NCBI GenBank assembly: GCA_041557595.1 | Contig: JBFFGE010000037.1 | Location: forward strand, 1 to 29,123 | Direction of reading: 5' to 3' | DNA from: JAOTYV01 sp041557595 | GTDB lineage: Bacteria > Pseudomonadota > Alphaproteobacteria > UBA8366 | DNA: 29,123 nucleotides | Part shown: positions 14,803 through 24,679 of the stretch, one piece after another | Position numbering within the stretch: position 1 is the first letter of the stretch | How the letters are laid out: each line of letters opens with the position of its first letter | The notes under the pieces: generated by a model | What the model saw: only the letters and a program-made list of their open reading frames with translations | Told to the model about the DNA's origin: nothing | Database searches by the model: none | Program-made: the position numbers and the translations under genes

Positions 14803-16531
14803 CGCCGGCGGACCCCGTGGTTGCGCCGCGGAGATGTCGGGTTCGCGGTTCGTCGATTTTCCAGGGCGGCCCGGTGACCGCGACCCGGTAGTGGCGTTCC
14901 GCCCCTTGCGGCGTCACCTTGCCGTTCCAGACGTCGTCCAGCACGGCGACCGGGTCGCGCGCGAACGGATCGCCATAGCCGCCGGCGCCCGCGGTGACGT
15001 GCCGCATCGCCTGGCCGCGCAGGATCGGCCGGACGAATTTGGTCGGCAATTCCTCCCAGGCCCCGGCGGTATCGAAAAGGTTCATCGACGGCGCCCCGGG
15101 CTGGCCGCCTGCGACCCCGAACGGCCGGTGATCGCGCCGGTCGGATCGCAACTGGAAGGTCGCCCGTTCACCGAGATACCGGAGCTGGCGCAGCACCGAC
15201 ATCCCGCCGCGCCATTTCCCCGGCCCGCCGCTGTCGGCAACCAGCTCATAGCGCTCGACCCGGATCGGCGCGGTGTTTTCGACCACCTCGATCGGCGCAT
15301 TGCCCACGTTCAGCGCCGGATTGGCCGCGCCGTCGATGCCCTCGCGCGCCAACCCGCCGCCCCACGCGCCCATCACCGCCTCGCGAAACTGGGAGTAGGC
15401 GCCATCCCCATCGTACCCCGCGATGCTGTAGCTGGTGGTGCCCCCTTCGCCCGGTGCGCGCACCCGGTGCGGCACGGCGTCCGCCAAAGCGCCCATCAGG
15501 GCATCGACGACGCGGATTCCGGTGACGCCACGCGCGGCGCAGGCGGCCGGCGGGCGCGGGTTCACGACGGAGCCCAACTCGGCAATCACTGCGATCGGCC
15601 GGAAGAAACCCGCGCTATTCGGCACGTCCGCTTCCATGATCGTGCGGACGGCGAAATAGATGGCCGATTTTACGAACGACAAGGTTGCGTTGATCGCCCC
15701 GTCCACCTGCGACGACGTGCCGGCGAAGTCGACGGTCAAGGTGTCGCCCTCGACCTCCAGCGCCACCGCAATCTTGACGGGCACGCCGAAATTGATCCCG
15801 TCATCGTCGAGATAGTCGATAAATCGATAGATCCCGTCGGGAATGTCCGTGATCGCGGCGCGGGCGGCGCGTTCGCTGTAATCCAGCAATTCGCCGAAAT
15901 ACCGCTCGAGTTCCTCGACGCCGTAGCGTTCGGCGATTTCGATCATGCCGCGCTCGCAGGTCCGGCAGGCGGCAAGCTGGGCCTGGATATCACCCAGGAT
16001 CACTTCGGGCTGGCGCACGTTCAGCGCGATCATGTCCATCAGCGTGCGGTTGACGCGGTCGCCCTCATAGAGCTTCAGGGGCGGGATCCTCAGCCCTTCC
16101 TGATAGATCTCCGTCGAATCCGCCGCGCTCGACCCCGGCACCCGTCCGCCCATGTCGTTGTGATGCGCCACAAGAACGGCGTATCCCAGCAGGTGATCGC
16201 CGACAAAGACCGGCCGGAACATGAAAATATCGGGCAGATGCATGCCGCCGTGATAGGGGTCGTTGAGGATCACCACGTCGCCTTGCCCGAGGTCGTCGGG
16301 ATAGGCGGCAATCACCGCGTCCATGGCGTCGGGTATGGAGCCCAGATGCAGCGGCACGCTGAGCCCTTGCGCGATCATCCTTCCCTGGCGGTCGCAGAAG
16401 GCGCTCGACAGGTCCATGGTATCCTTCATGATCGACGAATAGGCGATCCGGATGACGGTCAGCACCATCTCGTCGACCACGGAGCCGACCGCGTTTTTGA
16501 TCAGTTCGAGCCGAACGGGATTGTAGGACAT
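14795..16531 (-). CDS. hyuB: Hydantoinase/oxoprolinase B subunit
   Basis: The 578-residue protein is a HyuB-type subunit. It starts with the family signature SYNPVRLELIKNAVGSVVDE and has FCDRQGRMIAQG, NDPYHGGMHLPDIF and VAHHNDMGGRVPG in the order expected, and ends with GAGGYGDPFARDP. It partners HyuA in ATP-dependent ring opening of a cyclic amide. I chose the ATG at 16531 because it fits the family N-terminus; a longer frame reaches 16618 but the added residues look non-coding. It is first in a two-gene unit with hyuA, divergent from the AhpD-like gene. Confidence 0.93.
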   Translation of the reverse strand: MSYNPVRLELIKNAVGSVVDEMVLTVIRIAYSSIMKDTMDLSSAFCDRQGRMIAQGLSVPLHLGSIPDAMDAVIAAYPDDLGQGDVVILNDPYHGGMHLPDIFMFRPVFVGDHLLGYAVLVAHHNDMGGRVPGSSAADSTEIYQEGLRIPPLKLYEGDRVNRTLMDMIALNVRQPEVILGDIQAQLAACRTCERGMIEIAERYGVEELERYFGELLDYSERAARAAITDIPDGIYRFIDYLDDDGINFGVPVKIAVALEVEGDTLTVDFAGTSSQVDGAINATLSFVKSAIYFAVRTIMEADVPNSAGFFRPIAVIAELGSVVNPRPPAACAARGVTGIRVVDALMGALADAVPHRVRAPGEGGTTSYSIAGYDGDGAYSQFREAVMGAWGGGLAREGIDGAANPALNVGNAPIEVVENTAPIRVERYELVADSGGPGKWRGGMSVLRQLRYLGERATFQLRSDRRDHRPFGVAGGQPGAPSMNLFDTAGAWEELPTKFVRPILRGQAMRHVTAGAGGYGDPFARDPVAVLDDVWNGKVTPQGAERHYRVAVTGPPWKIDEPRTRHLRGATTGSAGDD

Positions 16532-16738
16532 CGCTATGGGCAATCGATGAAGGGCGAATGTACGGTCGGGAACCGCATCAGCATAGAAGCTGAGCGAACA
16601 CACGCAAACCATCGCCACCGGGCCGGTCGGCTGATACGGTATTGGACATGGCCAACACCGGCGGCACCGCCTCTTGGATTGATGGTCCCGCCGTCAACCG
16701 TCCACAATCGTTGAACAGTCGAAAGCACAGGATCGCCG

Positions 16739-17323
16739 ATGCCCCGAGTCCGTGAAATCGATCTCTCCACCTTGCCGAAAGCGATCCGCAACACCTTGAG
16801 AATTCGCCAGGAAGCGGTCGGCGGCGATCCCACCTGGCAGTTGGTGATGGCGCATCGGCCGCGCCAGCTTGGCCATGTGCTGGATCTGATGGACAGTTTC
16901 GCGGCGGACGGCGTGGTGCCCCGGCGCCTGCGCGAGCTGGCGGTCGTAACCGTTTCCAAGGCAAATGAATGCGCCCATTGCGTCGGCCGGCATTCAGTGC
17001 GCCTCAACGATGCGGGCATGTCCTATGCGACGATCGACCGCTTGCTCGATCCCGAATGTCCCGGGCTCGATCGGGAGGAACGCCTGGTTCGCGATTACGC
17101 CCTGGCGGTGACCCGCGACGCCAATGGGATTCGCGATGCGCTGTTCGACGAGTTGCACGCCGCCTTCGATGAAGAGGTGCTCGTCGAATTGACCCTGTTG
17201 ATTACGATTGCCGGGTTTTTCAACGCCTTTAACAACGCCCTGCAAGTGCCGCTGGACGCGCCCCACGGTGCACTGCAGCAACGGAAACGTGCCGGAGAAA
17301 GCACTGACGCCTCCGCAGAATAG
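16739..17323 (+). CDS. Carboxymuconolactone decarboxylase/AhpD-family protein
   Basis: This 194-residue all-helical protein carries the AhpD active-site pattern: Glu66, then Cys78-x-x-Cys81 and His85 (ECAHCVGRH). The spacing from Glu to the first Cys (12) and from that Cys to His (7) matches what I know of mycobacterial AhpD. Such proteins reduce peroxides with a thiol partner, although many homologues have unassigned roles. The start at 16739 has a weak AGGA upstream. It diverges from hyuBA and converges on the TauD-type gene with a 22-base gap. It may protect against oxidative by-products, but nothing in the sequence ties it to the neighbouring pathways. Confidence 0.87.
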   Translation: MPRVREIDLSTLPKAIRNTLRIRQEAVGGDPTWQLVMAHRPRQLGHVLDLMDSFAADGVVPRRLRELAVVTVSKANECAHCVGRHSVRLNDAGMSYATIDRLLDPECPGLDREERLVRDYALAVTRDANGIRDALFDELHAAFDEEVLVELTLLITIAGFFNAFNNALQVPLDAPHGALQQRKRAGESTDASAE

Positions 17324-17345
17324 AGCCGGCTAATGGGCTGAAGCG

Positions 17346-18404
17346 CTATTCCGCCGCCATTTCCAGACTGTCGAGCCCGCCGAGCCGGGTGAACCGCGAT
17401 TGCGCCGGCAGGTACCAATCCATCTTGCCCGGACCGAGCCGCTGGCTGTGCTCGTCGTCGAGCCAGAGCCGCAACAGCTTGCGCCGCTGGTTAGGGCCGT
17501 CCTTGTAGGCAGTGCGCGAGTGCAGCACGAGGAAATTGTTGACGAATTGCAGGTCGCCCTTGCGCAATTCCATCGACAGGGCCAGTTCGGGCCGGGTGAT
17601 CACCGAATCGAAATAGTCGAGCGCAGCCTTTTCCTGCGGCGTGATGACGATGCCCTCGGCCTCGCAGAAATTAATCGACGGCCGGGCATAGGCCATGTGG
17701 AACAGGTCGTTGTAGAAGCTGAACACCGGCGTCCGGTACGGCGTGACGACCGGATCGTCCGGATCGCGCTGGTTGCGCAGATGATGATGAAAGCCCCGAT
17801 GCAGGATATCGAGATATTCCGGGTGCTCCCGGACGATCTCATTATACGTGGTCGGCCCGCTGAGCAGCATGCTCAACCCGCCTTCGACGGCGGTTTCCTG
17901 GCACAGCAGGGTGACCGTATTGGTGCCGTCATTGTGGAAGTTGAGGTAGGCGGAGCTGTGATAGCCCCGCATCTGCTCGTCATAGGCTTTGCCCTTGTCG
18001 GTCACCTCGAGCAGGTATTCGCCCTCGCGGTTCTGCAAGGTAATGGTGCCGAAATGGGAGCAAAGCCCGCAATAGGCGGCTTGCAGCGTCACCTCGTCGA
18101 ATTCGTCGACCGGAAATTCCGACAGGACGGCAAAGCCATAATCGGCTTCGAGATCGCGGTACAGTGCATCGATCAGCGGTTTGGTTTTCTCGAGCGGGAA
18201 ATCGGCGGCCCGGATGTCCGTCGGCACGATGCTCCGGCGCAGCACCTCCTTGGCCGCATCGGCGATTTCCGCGATCATCGCCCCTTCGAGCGGCCGCGCC
18301 CAGGAGCGCTCGCCCTTGAAATCCGCCGGCGTCCAGGCGGTCGAATCCTGGATAAGCTGCCCAGGCGTTACTTTCGGAAGGGTCAATTTCTGCGCGGTCG
18401 GCAT
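17346..18404 (-). CDS. TauD/TfdA-family Fe(II)/2-oxoglutarate dioxygenase
   Basis: The 352-residue protein shows the non-haem iron triad: His157-Asn-Asp159 (FHNDGT) and distal His296 (VLHSRTAYKD), with Arg308/Arg312 positioned to bind 2-oxoglutarate (RRKLLRLWL). The family hydroxylates or cleaves a small substrate while turning 2-oxoglutarate into succinate. TauD itself is about 280 residues, so this belongs to a longer subgroup; the substrate is unknown. GGAGAGG precedes the ATG. It is the third gene after the CoA-transferase and crotonase genes, with a 68-base gap, and probably shares their transcript. Confidence 0.9.
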   Translation of the reverse strand: MPTAQKLTLPKVTPGQLIQDSTAWTPADFKGERSWARPLEGAMIAEIADAAKEVLRRSIVPTDIRAADFPLEKTKPLIDALYRDLEADYGFAVLSEFPVDEFDEVTLQAAYCGLCSHFGTITLQNREGEYLLEVTDKGKAYDEQMRGYHSSAYLNFHNDGTNTVTLLCQETAVEGGLSMLLSGPTTYNEIVREHPEYLDILHRGFHHHLRNQRDPDDPVVTPYRTPVFSFYNDLFHMAYARPSINFCEAEGIVITPQEKAALDYFDSVITRPELALSMELRKGDLQFVNNFLVLHSRTAYKDGPNQRRKLLRLWLDDEHSQRLGPGKMDWYLPAQSRFTRLGGLDSLEMAAE

Positions 18405-18472
18405 GACGATTGCCTCTCCGGTAAATTGTGAAATGGATCAGGCAGCAATGTTAGTCCGTCCGCCGGATACAG

Positions 18473-19261
18473 TCACCGCCCGACGAAATTGGGCTTGCGT
18501 TTTTCCATGAAGGCACGCCGGCCTTCCACATAGTCCTCGCTGTCGAAGCATCCGTCATAGAGCTGCTGACACAGGTCGAGATCCTGGTTTTCCGGATCCT
18601 TGACGATCTCGCCAACGATCTTTTTTACCGATTTGACCGTCAGCGGCGCATTCCCGGCGATCGTCTCGGCGTAATCGCGGACATAGGCCTCCAAATCGGC
18701 CGCGGGCAGAACCCGGTTGGCGAGGCGCATCTGGCGCGCTTCCTCGGCGTTGAAGCGGCGCGCGGTGTAGAAGATTTCCTTGGCGGCCGACGGCCCGACC
18801 AGATCGACCAGCTTGCGAATGTGTTGGTAGCTGTAGCCGAGGCCGAGCTTCGCTGCGGGAACGCCGAATTGGGCGTCCTCGGAACAAATTCGCATGTCGC
18901 AGCAAATGGCGATGCCGGTGCCGCCGCCGATACAATAGCCCCGGACCATCGCGATGGTGGGTTTTGCGGACTCGTTCAACGTGTCGTAGCCGCGGGTCAC
19001 CGAATCGCCATAGGCCTTGATTGCATCCTGCGATGCCCGCTCATCCTCGAATTTGGAAATATCCGCACCGGCGACGAACGCCTTGTCGCCCGCGCCCTTG
19101 AGAACGATCACGCGCACATCGTCATCGGCGTTGAACGCCTCGACCGCATCGGCAAGACCTTCCCACATCTCCTTTGAAACCGCGTTATGTTTCGCCGGAT
19201 TGTTGAAGGTGATCCAGCCGATCGCGCCTTCCTTCTCGGCGATCAGTTTGTCGCTGCTCAT
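18473..19261 (-). CDS. Crotonase-fold (enoyl-CoA hydratase/isomerase family) enzyme
   Basis: This 262-residue protein has the crotonase fold: the oxyanion-hole segments AFVAGADISKF (61-71) and GYCIGGGTGIAI (108-119), and FGVPAAKLGLG (132-142). In classical enoyl-CoA hydratase two glutamates lie in the GGGCELA and QPEI motifs; here the equivalent positions are Gly116 and Ala136. It should still bind acyl-CoA but is unlikely to be an ordinary hydratase; decarboxylase, hydrolase, isomerase or ring-cleaving activity is possible. AAGGAG precedes the ATG at 19261. It sits between the CoA-transferase (73-base gap) and dioxygenase genes on one strand. Confidence 0.92.
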   Translation of the reverse strand: MSSDKLIAEKEGAIGWITFNNPAKHNAVSKEMWEGLADAVEAFNADDDVRVIVLKGAGDKAFVAGADISKFEDERASQDAIKAYGDSVTRGYDTLNESAKPTIAMVRGYCIGGGTGIAICCDMRICSEDAQFGVPAAKLGLGYSYQHIRKLVDLVGPSAAKEIFYTARRFNAEEARQMRLANRVLPAADLEAYVRDYAETIAGNAPLTVKSVKKIVGEIVKDPENQDLDLCQQLYDGCFDSEDYVEGRRAFMEKRKPNFVGR

Positions 19262-19334
19262 GTTTTGCTCCTTGGCGTCATAGTGCCTGAAAATCGGGTA
19301 TGCGATGGCCGCTCGGCTTCGTCATCAACTGACG

Positions 19335-20528
19335 TCAGATGACGTTGCGTTCGCGGAACGCCGCAATCTGTTCCGGTGAGTAACCCAGATCGCGCATCAC
19401 TTCGTCCGAATGCTCGCCGCGCTCCGGCGGCGCGACCGCAAACGTGCTCGGCGTGCGGCTCAGCTTGACCGCCTGCGCCACCAGCTCGATATCGCCGATC
19501 ACCGGATGGTGCACCGATTGCGCCGCTTCCAGATGCTTGACCTGGGGATCGGCGAACACCTGATCGATCGAATAGATCGGCCCGGCGGGTACCCCGGCCT
19601 CGTTCAACATCTCGATCCAGGTCGCGCTGTCCTTGGTGCGGGTGAAGTCGTTGATTTCCGCGTTCAGCGCATCCCGGTTTTCCGACCGCGCCGGCGCGGT
19701 CTTGTAGTTCGGGTTCTCGAGCAGGTGTTCCATGCCAGCGGCCTTGCAGAAACGTTCCCAGATCGCGCCGCCGGCCACCGCCAGATTGATATGGCCGTCG
19801 CTGGTCTCGAACACGCCGGTCGGAATGCTGGTCGGATGGTTGTTGCCCGCTTGCTGCGCGACCTCTTGCGACATGGTCCAGCGCGCCGCCTGGAAATCGA
19901 GCATGAAGATTTGCGCCAGCAGCAACGAACTGTTCACCCATTGACCCTTGCCCGATTCCTCGCGTTCCAGCAGGGCGACCATAATGCCATGGGCGCACAA
20001 CAGACCGGCGCAGAGATCGGCGATCGGAATGCCGACCCGGACAGGCCCCTGGCCGGGCAGGCCGGTGATCGACATCAGCCCGCCCATGCCCTGGGCGATC
20101 TGATCGAATCCCGGACGGCCGGCATATGGACCGTCCTGGCCAAAGCCCGAGATGCTGCCGAGGATGATGCGCGGATTGACCGCGGCCAGCGATTCGTAGT
20201 CGATGCCGAGCCGGTTCTTCACGTCTGGGCGGTAGTTCTCGACCACCACATCCGCACTCGCCACGAGTTTCTTGAAGATCTCCAAGCCTTCCGGATCCTT
20301 CAGATTAAGCGTGATCGCCCGCTTGTTGCGATGCAGGTTCTGGAAATCAGGTCCATGCCGATTGCCGCCCAACGCCTCGGCCGCATCGAGCGCTTCCGGC
20401 AATTCGATCTTGATGACGTTGGCGCCCCAATCCGCCAGCTGGCGTACGCAGGTCGGGCCCGACCGGACGCGGGTCAAGTCGAGAACCGTAAAACGGGACA
20501 AGGCGGACGATGCGGGTTTGTGCGGCAT
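19335..20528 (-). CDS. CaiB/BaiF family III CoA-transferase
   Basis: The 397-residue protein matches the family III CoA-transferases (formyl-CoA transferase, CaiB, BaiF). It starts ALSRFTVLDLTRVRSGP, has NLHRNKRAITLNLKDPEG (64-81) and VVVENYRPDV, GFGQDGPYAGRPGFD (128-142), and Asp171 in PIADLCAG, the expected position of the aspartate that forms the acyl-anhydride intermediate. It moves CoA between carboxylic acids. The ATG at 20528 has AAGGAAAG upstream; an ATG ten codons earlier (20558) does not. It is the first gene of a probable operon with the crotonase-like and TauD-type genes, divergent from the liv-type transporter. Confidence 0.93.
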   Translation of the reverse strand: MPHKPASSALSRFTVLDLTRVRSGPTCVRQLADWGANVIKIELPEALDAAEALGGNRHGPDFQNLHRNKRAITLNLKDPEGLEIFKKLVASADVVVENYRPDVKNRLGIDYESLAAVNPRIILGSISGFGQDGPYAGRPGFDQIAQGMGGLMSITGLPGQGPVRVGIPIADLCAGLLCAHGIMVALLEREESGKGQWVNSSLLLAQIFMLDFQAARWTMSQEVAQQAGNNHPTSIPTGVFETSDGHINLAVAGGAIWERFCKAAGMEHLLENPNYKTAPARSENRDALNAEINDFTRTKDSATWIEMLNEAGVPAGPIYSIDQVFADPQVKHLEAAQSVHHPVIGDIELVAQAVKLSRTPSTFAVAPPERGEHSDEVMRDLGYSPEQIAAFRERNVI

Positions 20529-20761
20529 GGCGGCTTTCCTTGAATGACATCGATGCACCGGTCATTGATCGCGCCGGCGGCATTGCGGCGCAATTCTTAT
20601 CATTCGGGCGATGCCGTGGCTAGGCGAACCGCGCGCGTTGGAGGAGGGACAGCCGGTTGCACCTTCCCATGGGATATGCTGCACTGAACCGCAGCCGTGA
20701 CACCGCATACCATCCTGGCCGGCCGGGATCGCGGTAGAACAAAAAAAGGGGCGGGGCCTGT
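20529..20761. other. Divergent intergenic region between CoA-transferase and liv operons
   Basis: This 233-base gap must contain promoters for both operons and is where a shared regulator would bind. I see no unambiguous promoter pair or dyad. The A-run ending near 20747 is followed by GGGGCGGGG, the likely ribosome binding site of livH. Confidence 0.4.
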
Positions 20762-21676
20762 ATGGAGTACTTTCTCCAGCAGCTCATCAACGGCGTCACG
20801 CTCGGCGCCATCTATGGTCTGATCGCCATCGGCTATACGATGGTTTACGGCATCATCGGCATGATCAATTTCGCCCATGGCGAGATTTTCATGATCGGCG
20901 CCTTCATCTCCCTGATCGCATTCTTGCTGCTGGCGGCCCTTGGGGTGACCTGGATTCCGCTGGCGCTGCTGCTCGTCCTGCTGGTGGCGATGCTGTTTAC
21001 CGCGGTCTATGGCTGGACGGTCGAGCGGCTGGCCTATCGGCCGCTGCGGGGATCGTTCCGCCTTGCCCCGCTGATTTCGGCGATCGGCATGTCGATCTTC
21101 CTGCAAAACTATGTGCAAATCCTGCAAGGCGCGCGGGTCAAACCGCTGCAGCCGGTGGTCCAGGGCGGCTTCGAAGTCATGCAGCGCGACGGCTTCACGG
21201 TTTCGCTCAGCTATATGCAAATCAGCATCATCGTCGTCACGCTGGTGCTGATGACGGCATTTTCCCTGATGATCACGCGCACATCGCTGGGCCGCGCACA
21301 GCGCGCCTGCGAGCAGGATCGCGGCATGGCCGCCCTGTTGGGCATCAATGTCGACCGGACGATTTCGCTGACCTTCGTGAGCGGCGCCGCGCTCGCCGCG
21401 GTCGCGGGGCTGATGTTCGTCCTGTATTACGGCGTCATCGATTTCTATATCGGCTTCCTCGCCGGCATCAAGGCGTTCACGGCAGCCGTTCTCGGCGGCA
21501 TCGGTTCCTTGCCGGGGGCCATGCTCGGCGGTTTGTTGATCGGGCTGATCGAGACATTCTGGTCGGCCTATTTCACCGTTGAATACAAGGATGTGGCTGC
21601 CTTTGTTATCCTGGTTCTTGTGCTGATTTTCCGGCCGACCGGGCTGCTCGGCAAGCCGGAAATCGAGAAGGTCTAG
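20762..21676 (+). CDS. livH: Branched-chain amino acid type ABC transporter permease LivH
   Basis: The 304-residue integral membrane protein has the LivH family start (LINGVTLGAIYGLIAIGYTMVYGIIGMINFAHGE, spread over about residues 8-41) and about eight hydrophobic segments. The conserved loop LLGINVDRTISLTFVSGAALA and the ending IGLIETFWSAYF plus RPTGLLG are typical. It forms half of the inner-membrane channel with LivM. It is first in the liv operon, with livM beginning only four bases after its stop. Confidence 0.95.
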   Translation: MEYFLQQLINGVTLGAIYGLIAIGYTMVYGIIGMINFAHGEIFMIGAFISLIAFLLLAALGVTWIPLALLLVLLVAMLFTAVYGWTVERLAYRPLRGSFRLAPLISAIGMSIFLQNYVQILQGARVKPLQPVVQGGFEVMQRDGFTVSLSYMQISIIVVTLVLMTAFSLMITRTSLGRAQRACEQDRGMAALLGINVDRTISLTFVSGAALAAVAGLMFVLYYGVIDFYIGFLAGIKAFTAAVLGGIGSLPGAMLGGLLIGLIETFWSAYFTVEYKDVAAFVILVLVLIFRPTGLLGKPEIEKV

Positions 21677-21680
21677 GAAG

Positions 21681-23015
21681 ATGGCGGTCGAGACGAGCGA
21701 CACCGCGCCGCCGCCATCGGGTCTCGATGTGACGTCGATCCTGAAAGACGCGGGCATAACGGCACTGATCGCCTTCGCGCTCACTATTCCGCTGTTTGGC
21801 TTCCGTCTGGTCAGCCTCGGCACGGGGCAGGGGATCGGGCTCGAGCAGCGCTGGGGCTTGGTCGCGATCTCGGTCGCGTCCGTATTCCTTGGGCGCATCG
21901 CGCTGACCGTGTGGCAGGAAAAGCGCCGCACCATGCCCCGGGAGGCGGCGTCGCACGGCTGGTCGATCAAACGCTATGCACGGCCGCTGCTCGCCGGCGG
22001 CGCCTATGCGCTCGCGGGGCTGGCATTCTGCTGGCCGTGGCTGCCCTTCGTCGACCGCTGGCTGCTGGACATGGCGATCCTCGTTTTGACCTATGTCATG
22101 TTGGGATGGGGCCTCAATATCGTTGTTGGTCTCGCGGGCCTGCTCGATCTCGGCTATGTCGCGTTTTACGCCGTAGGGGCCTACAGCTACGCCTTGCTGG
22201 CGCTCAATTTCGACCTGACGTTCTGGCAATGCCTGCCACTTGCGGGCGCGTTCGCAGCATTTTTCGGCATCGTTCTGGGATTTCCGGTCTTGCGGTTGCG
22301 GGGCGACTATCTGGCCATCGTTACGCTCGGCTTCGGCGAGATTATCCGCATCATCCTGCTGAACTGGTACGAGGTGACCAAGGGACCGGACGGGTTATCG
22401 GGGATTCCGCGGCCGAGCTTCTTCGGCCTGCCGTTCAAGCGCAATCCGCCGGACGGCGTGACATCGTTCCATCAGTTCTTCGGCCTGGAATACTCGTCGA
22501 TCCAGCGGATCATTTTCTTGTACTACGTGATCCTGCTGCTTGCCCTGATCACCAATTTCTTCACCCTGCGGATCCGTAAATTGCCGGTAGGACGCGCCTG
22601 GGAAGCCTTGCGCGAGGATGAAATCGCCTGCCGGTCGCTCGGCATCAACGCCCGCAATACGAAGCTGACGGCGTTTTCCATCGGCGCCATGTTTGCCGGA
22701 TTCGGCGGCTCCTTCTTCGCGACAAGGCAGGGCTTTATCAGCCCGGAAAGCTTCACCTTTATCGAATCGGCGATCATTCTCGCGATCGTCGTGCTGGGCG
22801 GCATGGGAAGCCAGTTCGGCATCGTGCTCGCGGCGGTATTCCTGATCGGTATGACCGAGTTCTTCCGCGAACTGGAGCATTTCCGGATGCTGGCCTTCGG
22901 CGCCGGGATGGTCGCGATCATGGTTTGGCGACCGCGCGGCTTGCTGGCACACCGCGATCCGACGATTCGGCTGAACGGCCCGCCGGGCGACGAGATCAAG
23001 GGGTCGTCGCCGTGA
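21681..23015 (+). CDS. livM: Branched-chain amino acid type ABC transporter permease LivM
   Basis: The 444-residue permease shows the LivM signatures NIVVGLAGLLDLGYVAFYAVG, FGEIIRIILLNW, LPVGRAWEALREDEIACRSLGIN and FSIGAMFAGFGGSFFATRQG. An N-terminal extension of about 120 residues holds extra hydrophobic segments before the core, as is common for the longer LivM form. TAGGAAG overlapping the livH stop supplies its ribosome binding site. Its TGA stop overlaps the GTG start of livG by four bases, indicating tight translational coupling. Confidence 0.95.
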   Translation: MAVETSDTAPPPSGLDVTSILKDAGITALIAFALTIPLFGFRLVSLGTGQGIGLEQRWGLVAISVASVFLGRIALTVWQEKRRTMPREAASHGWSIKRYARPLLAGGAYALAGLAFCWPWLPFVDRWLLDMAILVLTYVMLGWGLNIVVGLAGLLDLGYVAFYAVGAYSYALLALNFDLTFWQCLPLAGAFAAFFGIVLGFPVLRLRGDYLAIVTLGFGEIIRIILLNWYEVTKGPDGLSGIPRPSFFGLPFKRNPPDGVTSFHQFFGLEYSSIQRIIFLYYVILLLALITNFFTLRIRKLPVGRAWEALREDEIACRSLGINARNTKLTAFSIGAMFAGFGGSFFATRQGFISPESFTFIESAIILAIVVLGGMGSQFGIVLAAVFLIGMTEFFRELEHFRMLAFGAGMVAIMVWRPRGLLAHRDPTIRLNGPPGDEIKGSSP

Positions 23016-23905
23016 CGGATCAATCCTGGGAAATCCCGAGCGGCGCGGCGGCGCTCCTGACAGTCGAACATCTGACCATGCGGTTCGGCGGTCTGGTCGC
23101 GGTGGACGATGTTTCCTTCGCGGCGGGCACCGGCGAAATCACTGCGATTATCGGGCCGAACGGGGCCGGCAAAACCACGGTCTTCAATTGCCTCACCGGC
23201 TTCTACAGTCCCAGCGTCGGCCGACTTCTGCTGCGCCGGGACGACCGGAATTTCCTGCTGGAACGCATGGAAGGCTACCGGATCGCGCAAAAGGCGGGGG
23301 TGGCGCGGACCTTTCAGAATATCCGCCTGTTCCCGCAAATGAGCGTGCTCGAGAACCTGCTGGTGGCGCAACATAACGTGTTGATGCGCGCGTCCGGGAT
23401 GACCGTATTGGGCTTGCTCGGCTTTGCGAGCTACCGCCGCGCCGAACGCGCCGCCGTCGAGAAAGCGCGCTATTGGCTGGATCAGGTGGGGTTGACCGCG
23501 CTCGCCGATATCGATGCCGGGAATCTGCCGTACGGCGCCCAACGCAAACTGGAGATCGCGCGCGCCATGTGCACCGGGCCCGCGCTGCTCTGCCTCGATG
23601 AGCCGGCGGCAGGTCTGAACCCGACAGAATCGCTCGAACTCAACGAACTGCTGCTGTTTATTCGCAACGAACACAAAATCGGCATCTTGCTGATCGAGCA
23701 CGACATGAGCGTCGTGATGGGAATCTCCGACCACATCATCGTACTGGACTATGGCCGCAAGATTTCCGACGGAACGCCGGAGCATGTCCGCAACGATCCG
23801 ACCGTAATCCGGGCGTATCTGGGAGAGGATGAAGACGAAGAATTGCCGCCGGAAGTCATGGCGGACCTGGCGATCAATGGAGAGGGGGACGCGCCGGCCA
23901 CGTGA
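23012..23905 (+). CDS. livG: Branched-chain amino acid type ABC transporter ATPase LivG
   Basis: This 297-residue ATPase has Walker A GPNGAGKT (48-55), a LivG-type signature LPYGAQRKLEIARA (172-185), Walker B LLCLDEP (192-198) and the switch His in IEHD. The LPYGAQ form in place of LSGGQ is normal for LivG. The C-terminus is acidic (GEDEDEELPPEV). I take the GTG at 23012 as the start because it overlaps the livM stop as GTGA; longer in-frame starts lie inside livM. It energises transport together with LivF. Confidence 0.94.
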   Translation: MTDQSWEIPSGAAALLTVEHLTMRFGGLVAVDDVSFAAGTGEITAIIGPNGAGKTTVFNCLTGFYSPSVGRLLLRRDDRNFLLERMEGYRIAQKAGVARTFQNIRLFPQMSVLENLLVAQHNVLMRASGMTVLGLLGFASYRRAERAAVEKARYWLDQVGLTALADIDAGNLPYGAQRKLEIARAMCTGPALLCLDEPAAGLNPTESLELNELLLFIRNEHKIGILLIEHDMSVVMGISDHIIVLDYGRKISDGTPEHVRNDPTVIRAYLGEDEDEELPPEVMADLAINGEGDAPAT

Positions 23906-23930
23906 TGGCGGCGCGCTCGCGACTCGGATC

Positions 23931-24647
<717 letters not shown>

Positions 24648-24679
24648 TATGGCATCCCCGACGCACAGGAGAATCGACC

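Noticed and set aside
14687..16714. Long plus-strand open frame (675 codons) opposite hyuB and hyuA
   Set aside because: It is rich in His, Arg, Gln and Asp with no domain motif, and the opposite strand has clear family signatures in hyuB. It is an antisense frame kept open by high GC.
17346..20528. A carnitine pathway (caiB, caiD and a butyrobetaine-type dioxygenase)
   Set aside because: The gene types look similar, but the dioxygenase lacks anything I can identify as the N-terminal domain of butyrobetaine hydroxylase, and no caiA, caiC, caiE or caiT-like gene is present. The substrate is left open.
20600..21970. Minus-strand open frame of 456 codons opposite livH and livM
   Set aside because: The composition (Gln, Asp, Arg, His) is that of an antisense shadow, and livH/livM on the other strand are unmistakable.
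23829..23930. Longer livF start overlapping livG
   Set aside because: The extra residues are Arg/Lys-rich out-of-frame livG sequence; LivF proteins normally begin close to the ATG at 23931.
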